From Allium sativum (taxonomy: Eukaryota; Streptophyta; Magnoliopsida; Asparagales; Amaryllidaceae): DNA of 64,000 nucleotides. The stretch is taken from NCBI GenBank assembly GCA_030737875.1, contig CM060910.1, positions 65,356,501 to 65,420,500 of the forward strand. The letters run 5' to 3'. A model generated the notes under the pieces. That model did not search any database. It had not been told where the DNA came from and worked only from the letters and a program-made list of their open reading frames with translations. The position numbers were made by a program, and so were the translations under genes. Shown one piece after another: positions 49,193 to 61,159 of this stretch. Each line of letters opens with the position of its first letter. The stretch's first letter is position 1.

Positions 49193-49895
49193 AAGGCTAT
49201 CAATGGGTCGTGTTGGGTTCAAATCAGGTCAAGTTGGGTTCAGATTGATTTATAAACGGGTCGGGTCAACATGTTTATTAAACGGGTCATTTTTTCCTAC
49301 CCTAAACCGACCCGTTTATAAATAGGTTGACCTAACCCGACCCGTGTAACCCGTTAAACTAAACAGGTCATGTCGGTTCGGGTCATCTCTTTTCAGGTTT
49401 ACCGGTTTGATCCATTGAAAAATATTACCCACTTATATAAACGGCAAAAGAATCAAATCACCAACAAGCAACACTATTGTACAATCACCAACAAGTATCA
49501 AGTTACAAAATCACAAAAGGCAGTATATATATATAAAGCATGAAATACAAAAATCAATCTCCATATATAGCAATATATGGGCATACTGCACACATAAAAT
49601 ACTAACAATATGGAAGAGATACAACTATTATAAGTAAAATATAACTAACAACATACAAGAACAAATTAGTAAAATATAACAACTTACCCAAGAATATGCG
49701 AGCATACTAATTACAATCAGGTTTCGTGGGTCAAAATCGGATTAGTGGGTCAACCCTAAACCCAATGTTTGTATACGGGTCAAATTCGGGTTAAGTTGAA
49801 AATGGCCCGCCAATTAAACGGGTTGGGTTAACCTACTAATTTTCATGTGGGTTTCGTGTTGGGTTTCGGATCATGTAGGAAATTAACAGTCCTAC
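49193..49895. mobile_element. Non-autonomous hAT-like element 1
   Basis: Perfect 8-base duplication ttgaaatt at 49185-49192 and 49896-49903. Ends aaggctat and gtaggact (read inward from the right) are decayed forms of the TAGGGCTGTCAA terminus seen on hAT element 2. Subterminal parts are rich in gggtcgggtt-type words in both directions. 703 bases, no transposase. Confidence 0.75.
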
Positions 49896-50793
49896 TTGAA
49901 ATTTATAAGTTGAAATTCAAAATTTCTTCTTTCATTTAAAAGCTATCATTAATTAAAAACAAACGTTTTTCATTTCGTGCAAATCCGATTTAAATTGCAT
50001 TAGTTATGGTCGTTTGAAGTTTATGGGCAAAGTTCGCGAAATGTCACCACGCGACACATCCTATTCAAACCGTATTATTATTTAAAATAAAACTCGACCG
50101 GCTCAAAACGTATTTTATAAAACGTTTATAAACTCGTTTTAAAATGATTCCAGCTTCAAATTCAATTATAAATCAAAACTGAATAATTTATATTATTATA
50201 ATATTAAAATAATAAAAAAAATTCAAAATTAAATCTTTTGAAATCCATTATAAAAATAAGTAAGATCTTTGGAACAATCAGTTCAAGTTAAAAACATTTT
50301 TTATATATCTAAGGCGATTTCACTTTTGAGTTTACTATTCAAAATCTAATTTTTTTTTTTTGAGAGGAACGATTGTGCAGCGTGTAACTGCACAACCGAT
50401 TAAGCAGCATAAATAATTAACGTACTCGATCAAGAAGCCAGATCGGTAGCCAAATAATAGTGTTTATGGACTCAAGGACAATCCCCATAGTTTTCTACCA
50501 TCATGATAAAATAAGTTAAAGATATATATACGTACACACACATAGAAGAGAAAAAAACATCCACAGAAAAAGCATATGAACGGTGATCAATGATTCTTTC
50601 TTGCTAGCCATTCCACATTAGTGTTCCCTTGAGATTCTTTGCGTTGTGCCACCATGGGGAGAGTAAGTCAAAATGGAGCAGAATGTGCAGTGCCTGACCA
50701 AGCATAAAACAATTGTGTTATACGTCAACATTGACTAGCAAAATTACTTTTGGGTTTGCTAAACGCGACAACATTGCGTTCTTTCCGAATATG

Positions 50794-51159
50794 TCAGTAG
50801 TAGATAGCAATGGATAGATCCATTGGATGATTGGGAGAGTTATATTGCCAATGGTCGTAGAATGAGGGGATTACAGGGATAAAGCCAAGAATATGAGAAC
50901 TTGTTGCAGCTAGGATAGGGTAGGAGAAGTCACAGTCAAGGAAGAGGTAATGAATGGATTCATCATGTAATGAACAAAGGACGCACGTGGGATCTATGGG
51001 TATATTGAAGCAACAAAGTTTTTCCTTTGAATTAATATGGGCATGGATGAGACACCACTGGAAGAATAAGATGCGATGGGGGCAGATGACATCTCTATAT
51101 TCTGACGAAGGAGAAGAGACGGTCACGATGGTTGAGAAAGCTATAGCATGATGACACAA
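50794..51159 (-). pseudogene. LINE zf-RVT domain
   Basis: Minus-strand block with ILFFQWCLIHAHINSKEKL, DPTCVLCSLHDESIHYLF and CDFSYPI, the zinc-binding domain after RT in plant LINEs (CxxC ... HLFxxC). The spacing is preserved. Confidence 0.8.
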
Positions 51160-51859
51160 AGAAGTCTTTGGTTAGAGAGAGCCCAGTAGTAGACATCTGG
51201 TGTATCTAATAAATTAAGAGAGAGTGGAATGTTGTGCCCTTTTAGGAACTCAGTCAGTGTATCTAGGTCAAAGAGGGAGGTAGGGAAAAAGCAGGCTGGA
51301 CATAGGTTGGAGGTTTGCATAACAAATAGCTATGGAGAGTGGTAAGAGGGAAAAGGTTGGAAAAAGAGTGGGAAAGAGGAAAGTTGTCATGCTATATATT
51401 AAGCCAGAGAAGCCAGTTTTGCTATTCCCAACTTGGCATGGAAAAGATGCAAAACTCGAGGAAGGGTTGAAAGAACACCAGACCAGAATGGAAAAGGGTT
51501 TGAGTGGGGAGGGAAGTAAAGAGCAAGGTTAGGGTTCGAGTGGTAATGAAGCGACATGGTCCAACATTTCCAAATGAAGTTGCCTGGGGTGAGCGGTCTT
51601 CAAAGCCATTTGGTTAATAACGACATATTGAAGGAATTGAAATTGATTATGCCTAATCCTCCTTGATCACGATGGAGGCAAATAGTTTACCATTTGATTA
51701 GTCTTTTGATCTTACTCCCATTCCAAAGGAATGAGCTTCTAATCGAATCTACTCTACTAATTATCCAACACGGTGGCTTATGAAACAACATCCAGTATGA
51801 GGGAATATCAAAGAGGATAGATTTAACCAGAACAAGGCGACCTGCGTAAGAACGGGAGT

Positions 51860-52790
51860 TGTCTTTTCAAGTGGATAATCTAGATTCAATTTTGTCCATA
51901 AGATGAATCCAATCAGATTTTCTCAATTTAGTAGGACAAAGAGGGATACCGAGGTAGGTGATAGGGAAGTGGCATAGGTTACAGTTGAAGATAGCAGAGA
52001 TGGAAGGGCCAAGGTGATCGGAAATTCCAACCATAATGATGGATCTTTTATGGAAGTTGGTAGATAGGCCAAAAACAAGTTCGAAAACATATAGGAGAAG
52101 TTTAAGGCAGTGTAGGTGAGAGGATTCAGGCAAGGCAAAGCGAATGTTATCATCTGCAAATTGTAGGTTAGAAATCATGTGATCAGTTGCTGATTGTTTG
52201 ATACCCACAAAGTAACTATTACTTATGGCTAGCTTGACCAATTGATTAAAGATATCAGCAATAAGCACAAAAATGAGAGGCGAGAGTGCGTTATATGATC
52301 TCCATTTCACCATTGACATTGATGGAAGGGAAGCTAGTGCAAAGATACAGTTGATCCAGTTACACCATTTGCGTGCAAGCCCCTATTGGCCATGAGTTAA
52401 AGAATGAAGTTCCAATTAACAGAATCAAAGGCTTTAGAGAAATCTAGCTTCTGAAGTACTCCTGGCGTCGAAGTATGATGACAGAAAGAGATGACTTCTT
52501 GAGTGGCTGCAACACAGTCTAGAGTATTATGGCCCAAGATAAATGCAGATTATTCTGCACCGATTAGTTACAATGACTGACTTGAGACAGTTGGCGAGGA
52601 CTTTGGTGGTTATTTTGAAGGTGGTGTAAAGGAGGCTGATAGGAAGAAATGATGAAAGGGAGGTAGAGCCACGTGATTTGGGAAGGAGCATTATGTTTGC
52701 ATAGTTTAGGCGTGCAATGGTCATCGAATCAGCTTGAAATTCATTGCACATTTCCAAAATATCAGGTTTAACAACAGACCGAAAATGTTT
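51860..52790 (-). pseudogene. LINE reverse transcriptase
   Basis: 52527-52757 gives ARLNYANIMLLPKSRGS and the LPISLL block. Around 52400-52455 is LDFSKAFDSVNW with the first catalytic aspartate. 51867-52319 gives NALSPLIFVLIADIFNQL, the FADD catalytic box (LQFADDNIRFAL) and YLGIPL. The order is that of L1-type RT. The frame is broken between blocks. Confidence 0.87.
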
Positions 52791-53299
52791 GAGGAAAAGG
52801 GGCTGAAGCCGTCTAGCCCTGGTGCTTTATCATTTGCTATGCCTTTAAGCGCTTCCAACATTTCATTTTTAGAAAAAGGGTGATCAATTTGGTAAGGTGT
52901 TGGATTAGGGTAAAGCTGATTCCGGTCAATGAAAGGGAGGTGAATCTTTGTCGAGGAGATTTTGATAAAAGTTAGTAAGAGGTGAAAGAGGTCAGGCAGT
53001 TTGAATATATGATGTTATCATGTAGAATCTCGAGATGAAAGAAGATCTACACCTGCCATTACCGAGACGATGGAAGTAAGCAGCATTTTTATCCCTTTTT
53101 CGATCCACTTAATTTTAAATTGTTGTTTCCACCCGACTTCTTCCTGTTTAATAAGCATATCGAGCTCATCTTCCAGCTCCTTGAGTCGACAGGCTTCATC
53201 ATTTGTAAATGGGCGGGATTCTTCTAATATGTTAAGGTCTAGGATATCTTCTAGGGTTGCCGAGATACGTGTGCGCAGTGAACCCCTTACAGATTTAGC

Positions 53300-54185
53300 C
53301 TATTATCGGATAATTTTCCATAAGGGTCTAAGTTTAAGAACAACTCTTCCAGTGGTGGATTGACATTGTGCCGGTTGTGACCAAGCTAGTTTGATAAAAT
53401 CTTCAAAAGAGGGTTCAAGCAAACAGAGACACTCGAATCTGAATGGCGATTTTGGAGTGAGAAGGGAACTAGAATCGAGAAGAAGGGGACAGTGGTAGAA
53501 GATAACATTGGCTAGACCATTCACCAAGTAAAGAGGGTGGAGGTCATCCCAAGAAGGGTTGAAAAGGAAATGGTCAAGCTTAGCCGGCGATGGAATTGGT
53601 CTACGGTTTGACCAAGTAAATAGGCTATTGCTGATAGGTGGATCAATGAGCAAGCAGGAGTTTATGAAGGAGTTGAAAGCTATAGTGTCATGAGAAAGAT
53701 TACCTAGATTCCTTTCAAACAGGGTTCTTGTAGTAGTGAAATCGCCTTCGATCACCCATAGGTTTTTATTAACATGGGCGGCGAATCCTAAGCAATTTTG
53801 CGATAGCTCAAATCTATCATTAGCGTCTCATGGGTCATAGACATTAGAGAAGAAGTATATGGTGTTGGAAGGAAGATGGAAAAGGGAAACATGTAGGGCA
53901 GAGGGTGAATATATAGTTTGTTGATGAGACCAAATGGATTCATTCTAGGTAGTGATTATTCCTCCTTTAGATCCAATGGCGTTCATGTGCGCACATCCAG
54001 ACAAAGTGGGGCCACCTATCTGTCTTATTAAAGTTGAATTGGGATCGCTGATCTTGGTTCCTTGGAGGAGAAGATTATCAATTCTATGCAGTGACAATGT
54101 GACAATATAAGATTTATGGAGTGACTTTTGGAGTGTCCCCCAACCTTCGAATATTCCAGGTGACAAACTTTATTGAGAGTGACTT
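53300..54185 (-). pseudogene. LINE AP-like endonuclease
   Basis: The minus-strand start near 54180 reads KFVTWNIRRLG, the opening motif of LINE endonucleases. The end part (53303-53755) has EGDF, LFTWSNRR and AKLDHFLFNP, matching the GDFN, FTW and LDR blocks. In GDFN the asparagine is replaced by threonine. It would nick target DNA for priming. Confidence 0.78.
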
Positions 54186-54499
54186 GAACGCTCGAATTCA
54201 AGTATTTGCATGGCAGTGTAGTGTTCATCATGCATACTTACACCATGCAATGTTCTAGTCTTATATTTAAACTTCCATTCTCAGTAGAAAAACCACAAGT
54301 TTGAAAAAAAGTACCCGAAGTTCTAGGAAGAGATCTGGCTCTGTTGATCCTTGAACTACGTCAAACTACTTCTTATGTAAACCTTGGTTTAATAGGTTGA
54401 GAGACTAGGGTAGTAGGAGAATCATCGGACGGTTGTGGTGGAAGCAACTGCATATCCTAAAAATCATAATCTTGCATGAGTTGTTGAGGAGACTAGAGC

Positions 54500-55918
54500 C
54501 AAGCTTTCCTACCCATCGGACCCGCCTCCTCTAGTAAATTGCCAGGGATGATAGCATGTGGGTTTTAGGATTAGGAGGAGGGGACGAATGTGGTTCATGG
54601 CCCATAACATCAAAACGACTGCTTAAGCTCAGATCTTGAATATCCTCGATATGGATGCGTTCATCGAAACACTTGATGCCTCTTTCATAATCAAGGCCAA
54701 GAAGAATGGTTTCAGGTCTTTGTTGTGGTGAGCATGTTCCCAACGTTCAGCTTTTAGCATGTATTCCAAATTGTTGATATGTGCCACTATGGTGCAAGGA
54801 GTGTCAAGGGAAACATAAATGCATTTTGAGAAACAAGTAAATATGATCGAAGTAAGAGCGTTCACAGTTGTCCAGCTCCATTATGCGACCCATCATCTTC
54901 AGCCTTCGCTTACTGCTTTAAAGTTGTTTCTTAGAAATTTTGGGAAACCATCAGTTCTGGCCCAAGGGACTGGTTCAAGGTTGGGCTTTTGGTCTTCTTC
55001 AAAAGTCTGACCATGATCGAACGAGAAGGGTACCCCTGAAACCACCAGTTTTCCTTAGTGTTCCTAGCTGAAGAGCATGTATGTAGACTTCATGAGTGGG
55101 GCAACAGATAAGAAAGCATTTGTCAAAGATAATCCATGCCGCCCAATCGTCGCGTTGAAAGTTAGCGGAGAGATCCAGGAGAAGGGTGTCAAGAGTGCAG
55201 TATCTGGTGGCTATGAGGGCAATGATGTAAAGGGAATTGTCTGCCATAGTGAAATTTTTGATAGAAATTAGTTTAAATTTTTGCGAATGACAAGGAGATG
55301 GAAAGGAAATAGCTTTTTGCGAGGATCGAGGTGACGACGTTGAGTTATTAAAGGAGATTTGATTGTTGATAGATTTAGGGGCCTACTTTATAGTATGACG
55401 ACGAATGGGGTTTGGGCGTGAATTGTTTTTGGTAGAAAGGATGAAGAGATTTTTTGGGGACAATGCAATTTTGAGTGACCAAAAAAATTGCAATAATAGC
55501 AAAATCTTGAATTCCTACAGTCTCGTGCCACATGTCCCTCATGCAATTTAGGCAGCATCCATTCATCTTCAAAAAATCAATGGTATTTTTGATGGATTTG
55601 AATTCTGGAAGGGATCGCTGCCATTTTGCTACAGTAGGTTTAGAAAAAAAGGGAGGTGTGTGTGTTGGCATAGCGACTACTTGGGCGTAGGAATGAGGGG
55701 AAGATAATGATCGTGTCGTGGATTGCGATGGATGAGAATGTGGAGGGAGAGTGGGTGTGGGTACGGATAGAGATGGTAGGGTTTTAGACATGATGGGTTT
55801 AGGTTTGGGTCCTGACGAAGGTGGAGCTGGTGGGGGTTTGGGAAGAAGGGACTAGAGGTAGGTACGGTATTTCGAGGGAACAAAAGAGATGGGAGGAGGA
55901 GGGAGTAAGGTCGCCATT
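54500..55918 (-). pseudogene. LINE ORF1
   Basis: ATG at 55918 (minus) begins MATLLPPPPISFVPSKYR, a proline-rich start. After a stop, MSKTLPSLSVPTPTLPP and SYAQVVA follow, then a decayed knuckle start GCCLNCMRD near 55550. This proline-rich, single-knuckle layout is usual for ORF1 RNA-binding proteins of plant L1 elements. Decay increases toward 54500. Confidence 0.7.
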
Positions 55919-56681
55919 GTTCTTTTCCTTTGAACGATATTTATTTATACAAGCTATATAAAATCTATTTTTAATTAGAACAAGCCATTTCTAATTCAAA
56001 ACTCTTTCAATTCTATTTCAACCTTTTCAATAGTTGTTTGAAATCATTTCAATTTCATTTCCAAATCATTTCGAATATCAATTTCCATTTTCATGTCTAT
56101 TTCACTTAAATGAATATATTATTCAATAAAAACTCTAATGGAACGAGACCCGATCAATTCCCAAATTATTTCATATTCGTGGTGTGAATTGTGTGAACAA
56201 TTATAATAACAACCACTACAGTTACCATCCATCAAACAACTATTAAAATATAAGCATTATAGTCGTTAACGCTTATATGTACATAAACAGTATAACTAAA
56301 ACTGTAATAACATCCATTATCCATGAAGCAACCACAAGCAATCAATAATCAGATAAGATTGTAATAAATTTTCAAGTTAAAACGAAAGAGTTCTCACAGT
56401 GATTTTTGACCATTGCAATAACGATCGTTTTGAATTATATTAAATGTGGGTTTAATCAAACACAAAAATCCAACTAGCTCCAATCTCGTCCAAATCAGTT
56501 TGTACACGTAGTATTCTCCTCCACGATTCCAAGGGATCTTGCTTCGTCAGATTTTGAGTTCATATGAGCAAGATGTAATTGTTCGAACATTGATAAATTA
56601 ATTATGGTCATTAATTAATTAATTTAATTAACCTTCTTAATCCTTCTTCACCAACTCATGCATACTGCTCCACCTCAAAAC

Positions 56682-57507
56682 TAGGGCTGTCAACGGGTAC
56701 CCGAAAAATCCAATATCCGTCCGCATCCGTATCCGAAAATACGAAATATATCCGTTATTCGAGATGCGGATACGGATATCCAATATCTGAAAATCATTTC
56801 GGATACGGATATGGTTATAGTACTATCCGTATCCGAAAAATATCCGTCGGATTTTCTAATACGTGTATGTATGTGTGTACATATATTATATAATTTTTAA
56901 TTTATACTTAAGATTAAATTAATATATAAATTTCCTTAAAATAGCTGAACTAAACTCAACTATTGAACTGTAATGGAATGTTGTATTTGGTATTATGCAA
57001 CATTTTAAATCATGTACTCATTTTATTTTTTGGTATGGTTATAATTAAAACATAATTGTGTATGTGCTTCTATGATTTATGTTTTGTTTTATTTTAGGCT
57101 TAGGGTTGTGTATTTCATATTTTGAACACTTTGTCTCTTGAAATATTTGTTGTAAGCAATTTATTTGATTGATGTCCTGCTTGTAATTTTTAATTAGATG
57201 TATTCACATTTTCAAAAAATATATTTTATGAGCCAAATTTGCATGTGAGTGATGTATTTGTAAACTTTTATAGTTTATTTTCGGATATATTTTTTTGGAT
57301 ATTTTCGTACATTTTTCGGATATTTTCGGATAACCACATCCAATGTACAGTTTTAGGTTTCGGATAGGGATATTCTCGGATATCTGAAAATATCCGCGGA
57401 TATGGATACAGATATTTTTACTGGTATCCGCGGATATCGAATACGGATTCGGATACGGATTCAGATACAGCACTATCCATATCCGACTGCATCCGCTTAC
57501 AGCCCTA
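56682..57507. mobile_element. Non-autonomous hAT-like element 2 with gatatccg arrays
   Basis: Perfect 8-base duplication ctcaaaac at 56674-56681 and 57508-57515. Inverted ends tagggctgtcaacgg and tagggctgtaagcgg (read inward). Both ends are packed with ggatatccg/tatccgtatccg words in both orientations, like the subterminal binding sites of hAT transposases. The centre is AT-rich. 826 bases, no transposase frame. Confidence 0.88.
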
Positions 57508-57515
57508 CTCAAAAC

Positions 57516-58110
57516 TCCGCCGCCGCCGCCACCTGGGATGACCGGACACTAGGCCGACCAACCACCACCTTTGCCGTTCCACGGCGTCGCCCTGCTGCCG
57601 AGCCCGACCACCCAAATCGCCCTAACCGTCGGAATTTCCTCCACAAAATAAAAACGGTTCGACCTCGATTTCTCGACCCATACGTCACCTGCATCGTCGC
57701 CTCACTTCCCCCTTCCGTCTTCCTTTTGACATCATCGCCCGAAACCGTCTGTAGTGTTGCCAATCAACGAAAATTCGAACGTGACTCCTTCCAAAACCAC
57801 ACCCATGGTTATCTCCATGCCATCGCTACCACGATCGGTATTAACCAATTCTCCCAATAACAAACTTGTAGATCATCCTCCCCTCTCCAACTTCCTAGTT
57901 GACATCTTTGGCCAACTCGCTACTATTTGCACGATAATCGAGAAAATCCGAAAGTATCATGTCTGCCTTCAAGGCTACATTTACAACATTCATTATACCA
58001 ATCGCCACCAAATTTTTGTTGTAGGTAGTACTCGATATACTCTACAACTTTCATGTTGAAAATTTCCTCCAACTCTTAACGGTTTGAAAGATATAAATTA
58101 AAACAGAGGA
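57516..58110 (-). other. GC-richer leader part of the solo giant LTR
   Basis: Locally GC-rich with ccgccgccgcc, matching in position the leader-like segment of the giant LTR around 18240-18830. Open frames here are short and not conserved among copies, so I do not call a gene. Confidence 0.45.
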
Positions 58111-59138
58111 AGGGGTTGAATTGAAAATTTGGAGGCTAATGAATTTGGGGATTAGGTTTAGGAAATCCTATGGGTATTTACAGGTGAGATATTTTCAGTT
58201 TATTATTATTTTATTCTAATATTAAATTGCTATGTGCCTATTGCTATCCCCGATTGACGTTAATTATTTCGCATGATCACACATGAACTCCGTTAGTGAA
58301 GAAAATTGATATGCAGTTATGGTTTATCATTACGAGCCAAATGAAAGTTGTTTCATCGAAATCCGAGTTGTCTGTTCAAATAGCGCTTGTTTGGGCTTAA
58401 ATCGTCAATTAATTATGCATACATATTTACATTGAACGTTTATATCTCGCACAATCGAACACTAATTATGATTGATCCGAAACTTGGAATCTTACAATAA
58501 TTAATCATTACAGATTCGATAAAATTGATTTCATCGAAATCCGAGGTCGTTTGCAAAATGTCTATTTTTTCATATTCAATTAAATCGATATAATATAATT
58601 TAAGTTTAGAATAATCTAATTCTACTATAAATAGATTATTATAATCACATATATATTCAAATGAAATCTCATATAGCTTCAAAATAAATTATATTGGATT
58701 TTAAACTCGATATCTACATTTTCAATCTAAATCGATATTTAATTTATTATAAGTCCCATTTATTTTATTTAATAAATCGTCATGGTTTATAAACGATTCC
58801 ATAACGACTTTCTGGAAATTTGATTTGGACATACCTCACAATCTAGAAGATAAAATCTCGATTTTTCGCTTTCATTAGAAAAATATAGTTCAATAGATTC
58901 GAAAGTTTCCTGTTTCAACAAATTCTGACTTGTATTGAATCCTACACATCCATTTAAAGTTCAAAAAATAATATTACAAACTACCGCACCGCTGCAAGCT
59001 CGTTTTTAATTATATTACAAATAATACATTCAAACCTTAAACTAAATAATTCCAAGTCGTTAATTCTGAAAATAAATTGTTTTTAAATATTAAATTAAAT
59101 TAGATATTCCTTAATAAAATCTAGTCCATTACATGGAA

Positions 59139-60623
59139 GATAAATAATATTGAGAAGAAGTGCTACGAATGTGATAAGTTGGTACATCAGAAAAAGGATT
59201 GTCCAGAGCCTGTTAAGGATAAGCAGGTGGTGAAAGCAAATGCCTTGGATGTAGTTCCTACTTTTTTGATGCACTTACGAGTTAACAAAATGGGTAATCC
59301 ACCATAGTGCAAGGTATGATTTCTATTACATACAAAACTGTTAGAGTTTTGTATGATACTGGAGCTAGACATTCTTTTATCAATAGTGATTTAGTGTGTA
59401 GATCGGATTTGCATCCTAAGATTGTACATAAGTCTATAATTGTGATTAACCCAAAAAGAGGGTCTATTAGTCTCTAAATGATTTGTCACCATCTTATTTT
59501 ATCGAGTTATTGTTCCTTTTACTTTGTGACTGTTTTGTCTTGAACTTTATAGGGTTCAAGATTGTTTTTGGTATGGATTGACTTAGGAAGTCTGCAACTA
59601 TTATAGATTGTGAGAGGCTTAAGATGAAAATCGAGAAAGTGGAGAAGCAAGGAGCTATGATTGATTATTTACCAGAATACGGTGTAATGGTCATTTTTTC
59701 ATATTCGTTTGTGATTTCACATAAAGCATTTTCATCCGTGCCAATTGTTAGTAGTATGTAGATGTCTTCGAGGAAGTAGCTGGGTTATCGCCGCATCGAG
59801 AGACCATATTTAGGATCGTTTTGGTGGATGGAGATAGACCCATTGTTATGCCTTTGAGGAGGATGGTGACCAAGGAGCAGAAGGAACTAAAGGTGAAGGT
59901 TAGAGACCTATTGAGGGACAAATTCATTCGAAGGGGCATAGCTGAGTCAGGTGTGCTTGTTGTGTTCACGGAGAAAGCAGATGGTTTGTTGAGACCATGC
60001 GTGGACTACTGTAAGATTAAAAACGTGATCAAGAAGAACAAGTATCTGTTACCAAGATTGACAATTTATTCGATTAGATGCATGAGGCTAAAGTGTTTTC
60101 CTAGATGGATTTGGCTACGGGATTTCACCAATTGAGAGTGGCAGATAATAATGTGTCGAAGACTGTTTTAGCATGCCATCGAGTTTCTTTGAGCGGTTGG
60201 TGATGCAATTTTGATTTATTAATGCACCAACACACTTCAAAACTCTTATAAATAGGGTATTCAAAGATTAGTAAAACAATTTTGTACTTGTGTTTGTGGA
60301 TTACATCCTTGTATACTCTAGGATGGAAGAGAAACATAAGACATACTTAAGGATTGTCCTTGATGTGTTGAGAAGATATAGGTTGAAGGCCAAATTTTCT
60401 AAGTGTTACCTATGGAAGGAAGAAATGAGATTCTTGTGTCATGTAGTATCCTAACAGGGGATAGTAGTAGATCATGTGAAGATAGTCGCAAATAAATATT
60501 GGAATCGACCTAAGAAGGCTACAAATATTCGAAGTTTTTTTAGGCTGGCTGGATATTATAGATGATTTATCAATGATTTCTCTAATGTAGACGATATTAT
60601 AGACAATTTATCAATGATTTCTT
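59139..60623 (+). pseudogene. gypsy B zinc knuckle, protease and RT
   Basis: Directly after the solo LTR the frame gives KCYECDKLVHQKKDC, a full CCHC knuckle. About 59350 reads LYDTGARHSFI, the aspartic protease site. 59821-60135 gives IVMPLRRMVTKEQKEL, IRRGIAESGVLVVFTEKADG and RPCVDY, the RT start. About 60290-60480 gives FVDYILVYSRMEEKH, RLKAKFSKCYLW and the region before RSFFRLAGYYR (60530-60560). The RT box FVDD has become FVDY, losing a catalytic aspartate. Stops and shifts are frequent. The sequence stops at a 41-base duplication near 60623, before integrase. Confidence 0.8.
60552..60623 (+). repeat. 41-base tandem duplication at the end of the gypsy B relic
   Basis: gatattatag recurs at 60552 and 60593, followed by similar sequence through tttatcaatgatttct in both. 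Recognisable pol ends at the second copy. Confidence 0.8.
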
Positions 60624-61159
60624 TGGGCCACCACCATAATCGCTTTCCTATTTTCCACATTTTCTTCTCCTTCTTATTTGTCCTCTTCTCCCCTTTACAT
60701 GGCTTTCCTCATCGATGTTTGGGTCGCGCTTCCTTTTCTCCTTGGCTGAACCCCTTTTAGCCTCTTTTGCCTCCAAATCCGCTTAAAGATTCTGTCCTGT
60801 CTCTTTAATATTAGGTTTACTTGCATCTTACTTTAATTCGAGCTTCCCTTTACCACATTGCCTCACCTTCTTTGTCTGTGTCATTCAAGCATTCCTCTTT
60901 ACCATAGCCTACCATAAAAGCAAGAGTGCATACCGCCTCCTCATTGTGTTGCAATTAGAGTCTTTAGGTTTGGTTTTCGATTGATTCCGACGTGCTTTGT
61001 TAGGGTCTAGAGTTCTAAAGGTTCATCGTCCTACTCACTTCCGTAGTTGGCTCAGGAATTGGCTTGAACCTTTGTAGTTGTTTTGAGGGTTGGCTTCATT
61101 CTCATGGAAATTCTAGCACCTTGAAAACTTGCATTGGGTTGCTGATAAGGTTAAGGTAT
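60624..61159. other. Unassigned DNA
   Basis: Pyrimidine-rich, no recognised gene or element. It could be the deleted remainder of gypsy B or the flank of the next LTR. Confidence 0.35.

Larger units (their letters stand above)
50350..55960 (-). mobile_element. L1-clade LINE, nearly full length
   Basis: A non-LTR retrotransposon on the minus strand, about 5.6 kb. It ends in a 12-base A tail (T run at 50350-50361 on plus). The word aaaatcta flanks it (50341-50348 and 55961-55968), a likely target duplication. Minus-strand order: ORF1, APE-type endonuclease, RT, zf-RVT finger, tail. All frames carry stops or shifts, so it is dead. Confidence 0.87.
45774..59133 (-). mobile_element. Solo giant LTR with nested LINE and two hATs
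   Basis: Perfect 5-base duplication tggaa at 45769-45773 and 59134-59138. Ends are tgtgacgg (left) and ccattaca (right). On the minus strand it is a diverged relative of the giant LTR: for example the block near 46090-46140 matches the reverse of 31255-31310, and 58990-59130 matches the reverse of 17174-17460. There is no interior, so it is a solo LTR left by LTR-LTR recombination. Subtracting the LINE (about 5.62 kb) and the two hATs (about 0.71 and 0.83 kb) leaves about 6.2 kb, the family's LTR size. It is more diverged than the 17174/25877 pair. Confidence 0.82.
16571..60623 (+). mobile_element. Gypsy element B (Ty3/gypsy), split by four nested insertions
   Basis: A plus-strand retrotransposon seen in pieces: LTR about 16571-17173 and 31700-32940, primer site 32943-32956, gag 33117-33490, 34708-35112 and 45655-45773, then zinc knuckle, protease and RT at 59139-60600. 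The interruptions are at 17174-31694, 33491-34702, 35113-45649 and 45774-59133. Each has its own target-site duplication, so removing them rejoins the element in order. The left end at 16571 (tgttgggatc) is a guess. Integrase and the 3' LTR are missing: the element breaks off near 60623. RT wording is close to Tekay-type chromoviruses. Confidence 0.75.

Noticed and set aside
57402..58059. GC-rich open frames that look gene-like
   Set aside because: They start inside the hAT element's right end or in the LTR leader and are not kept in the sister LTRs.
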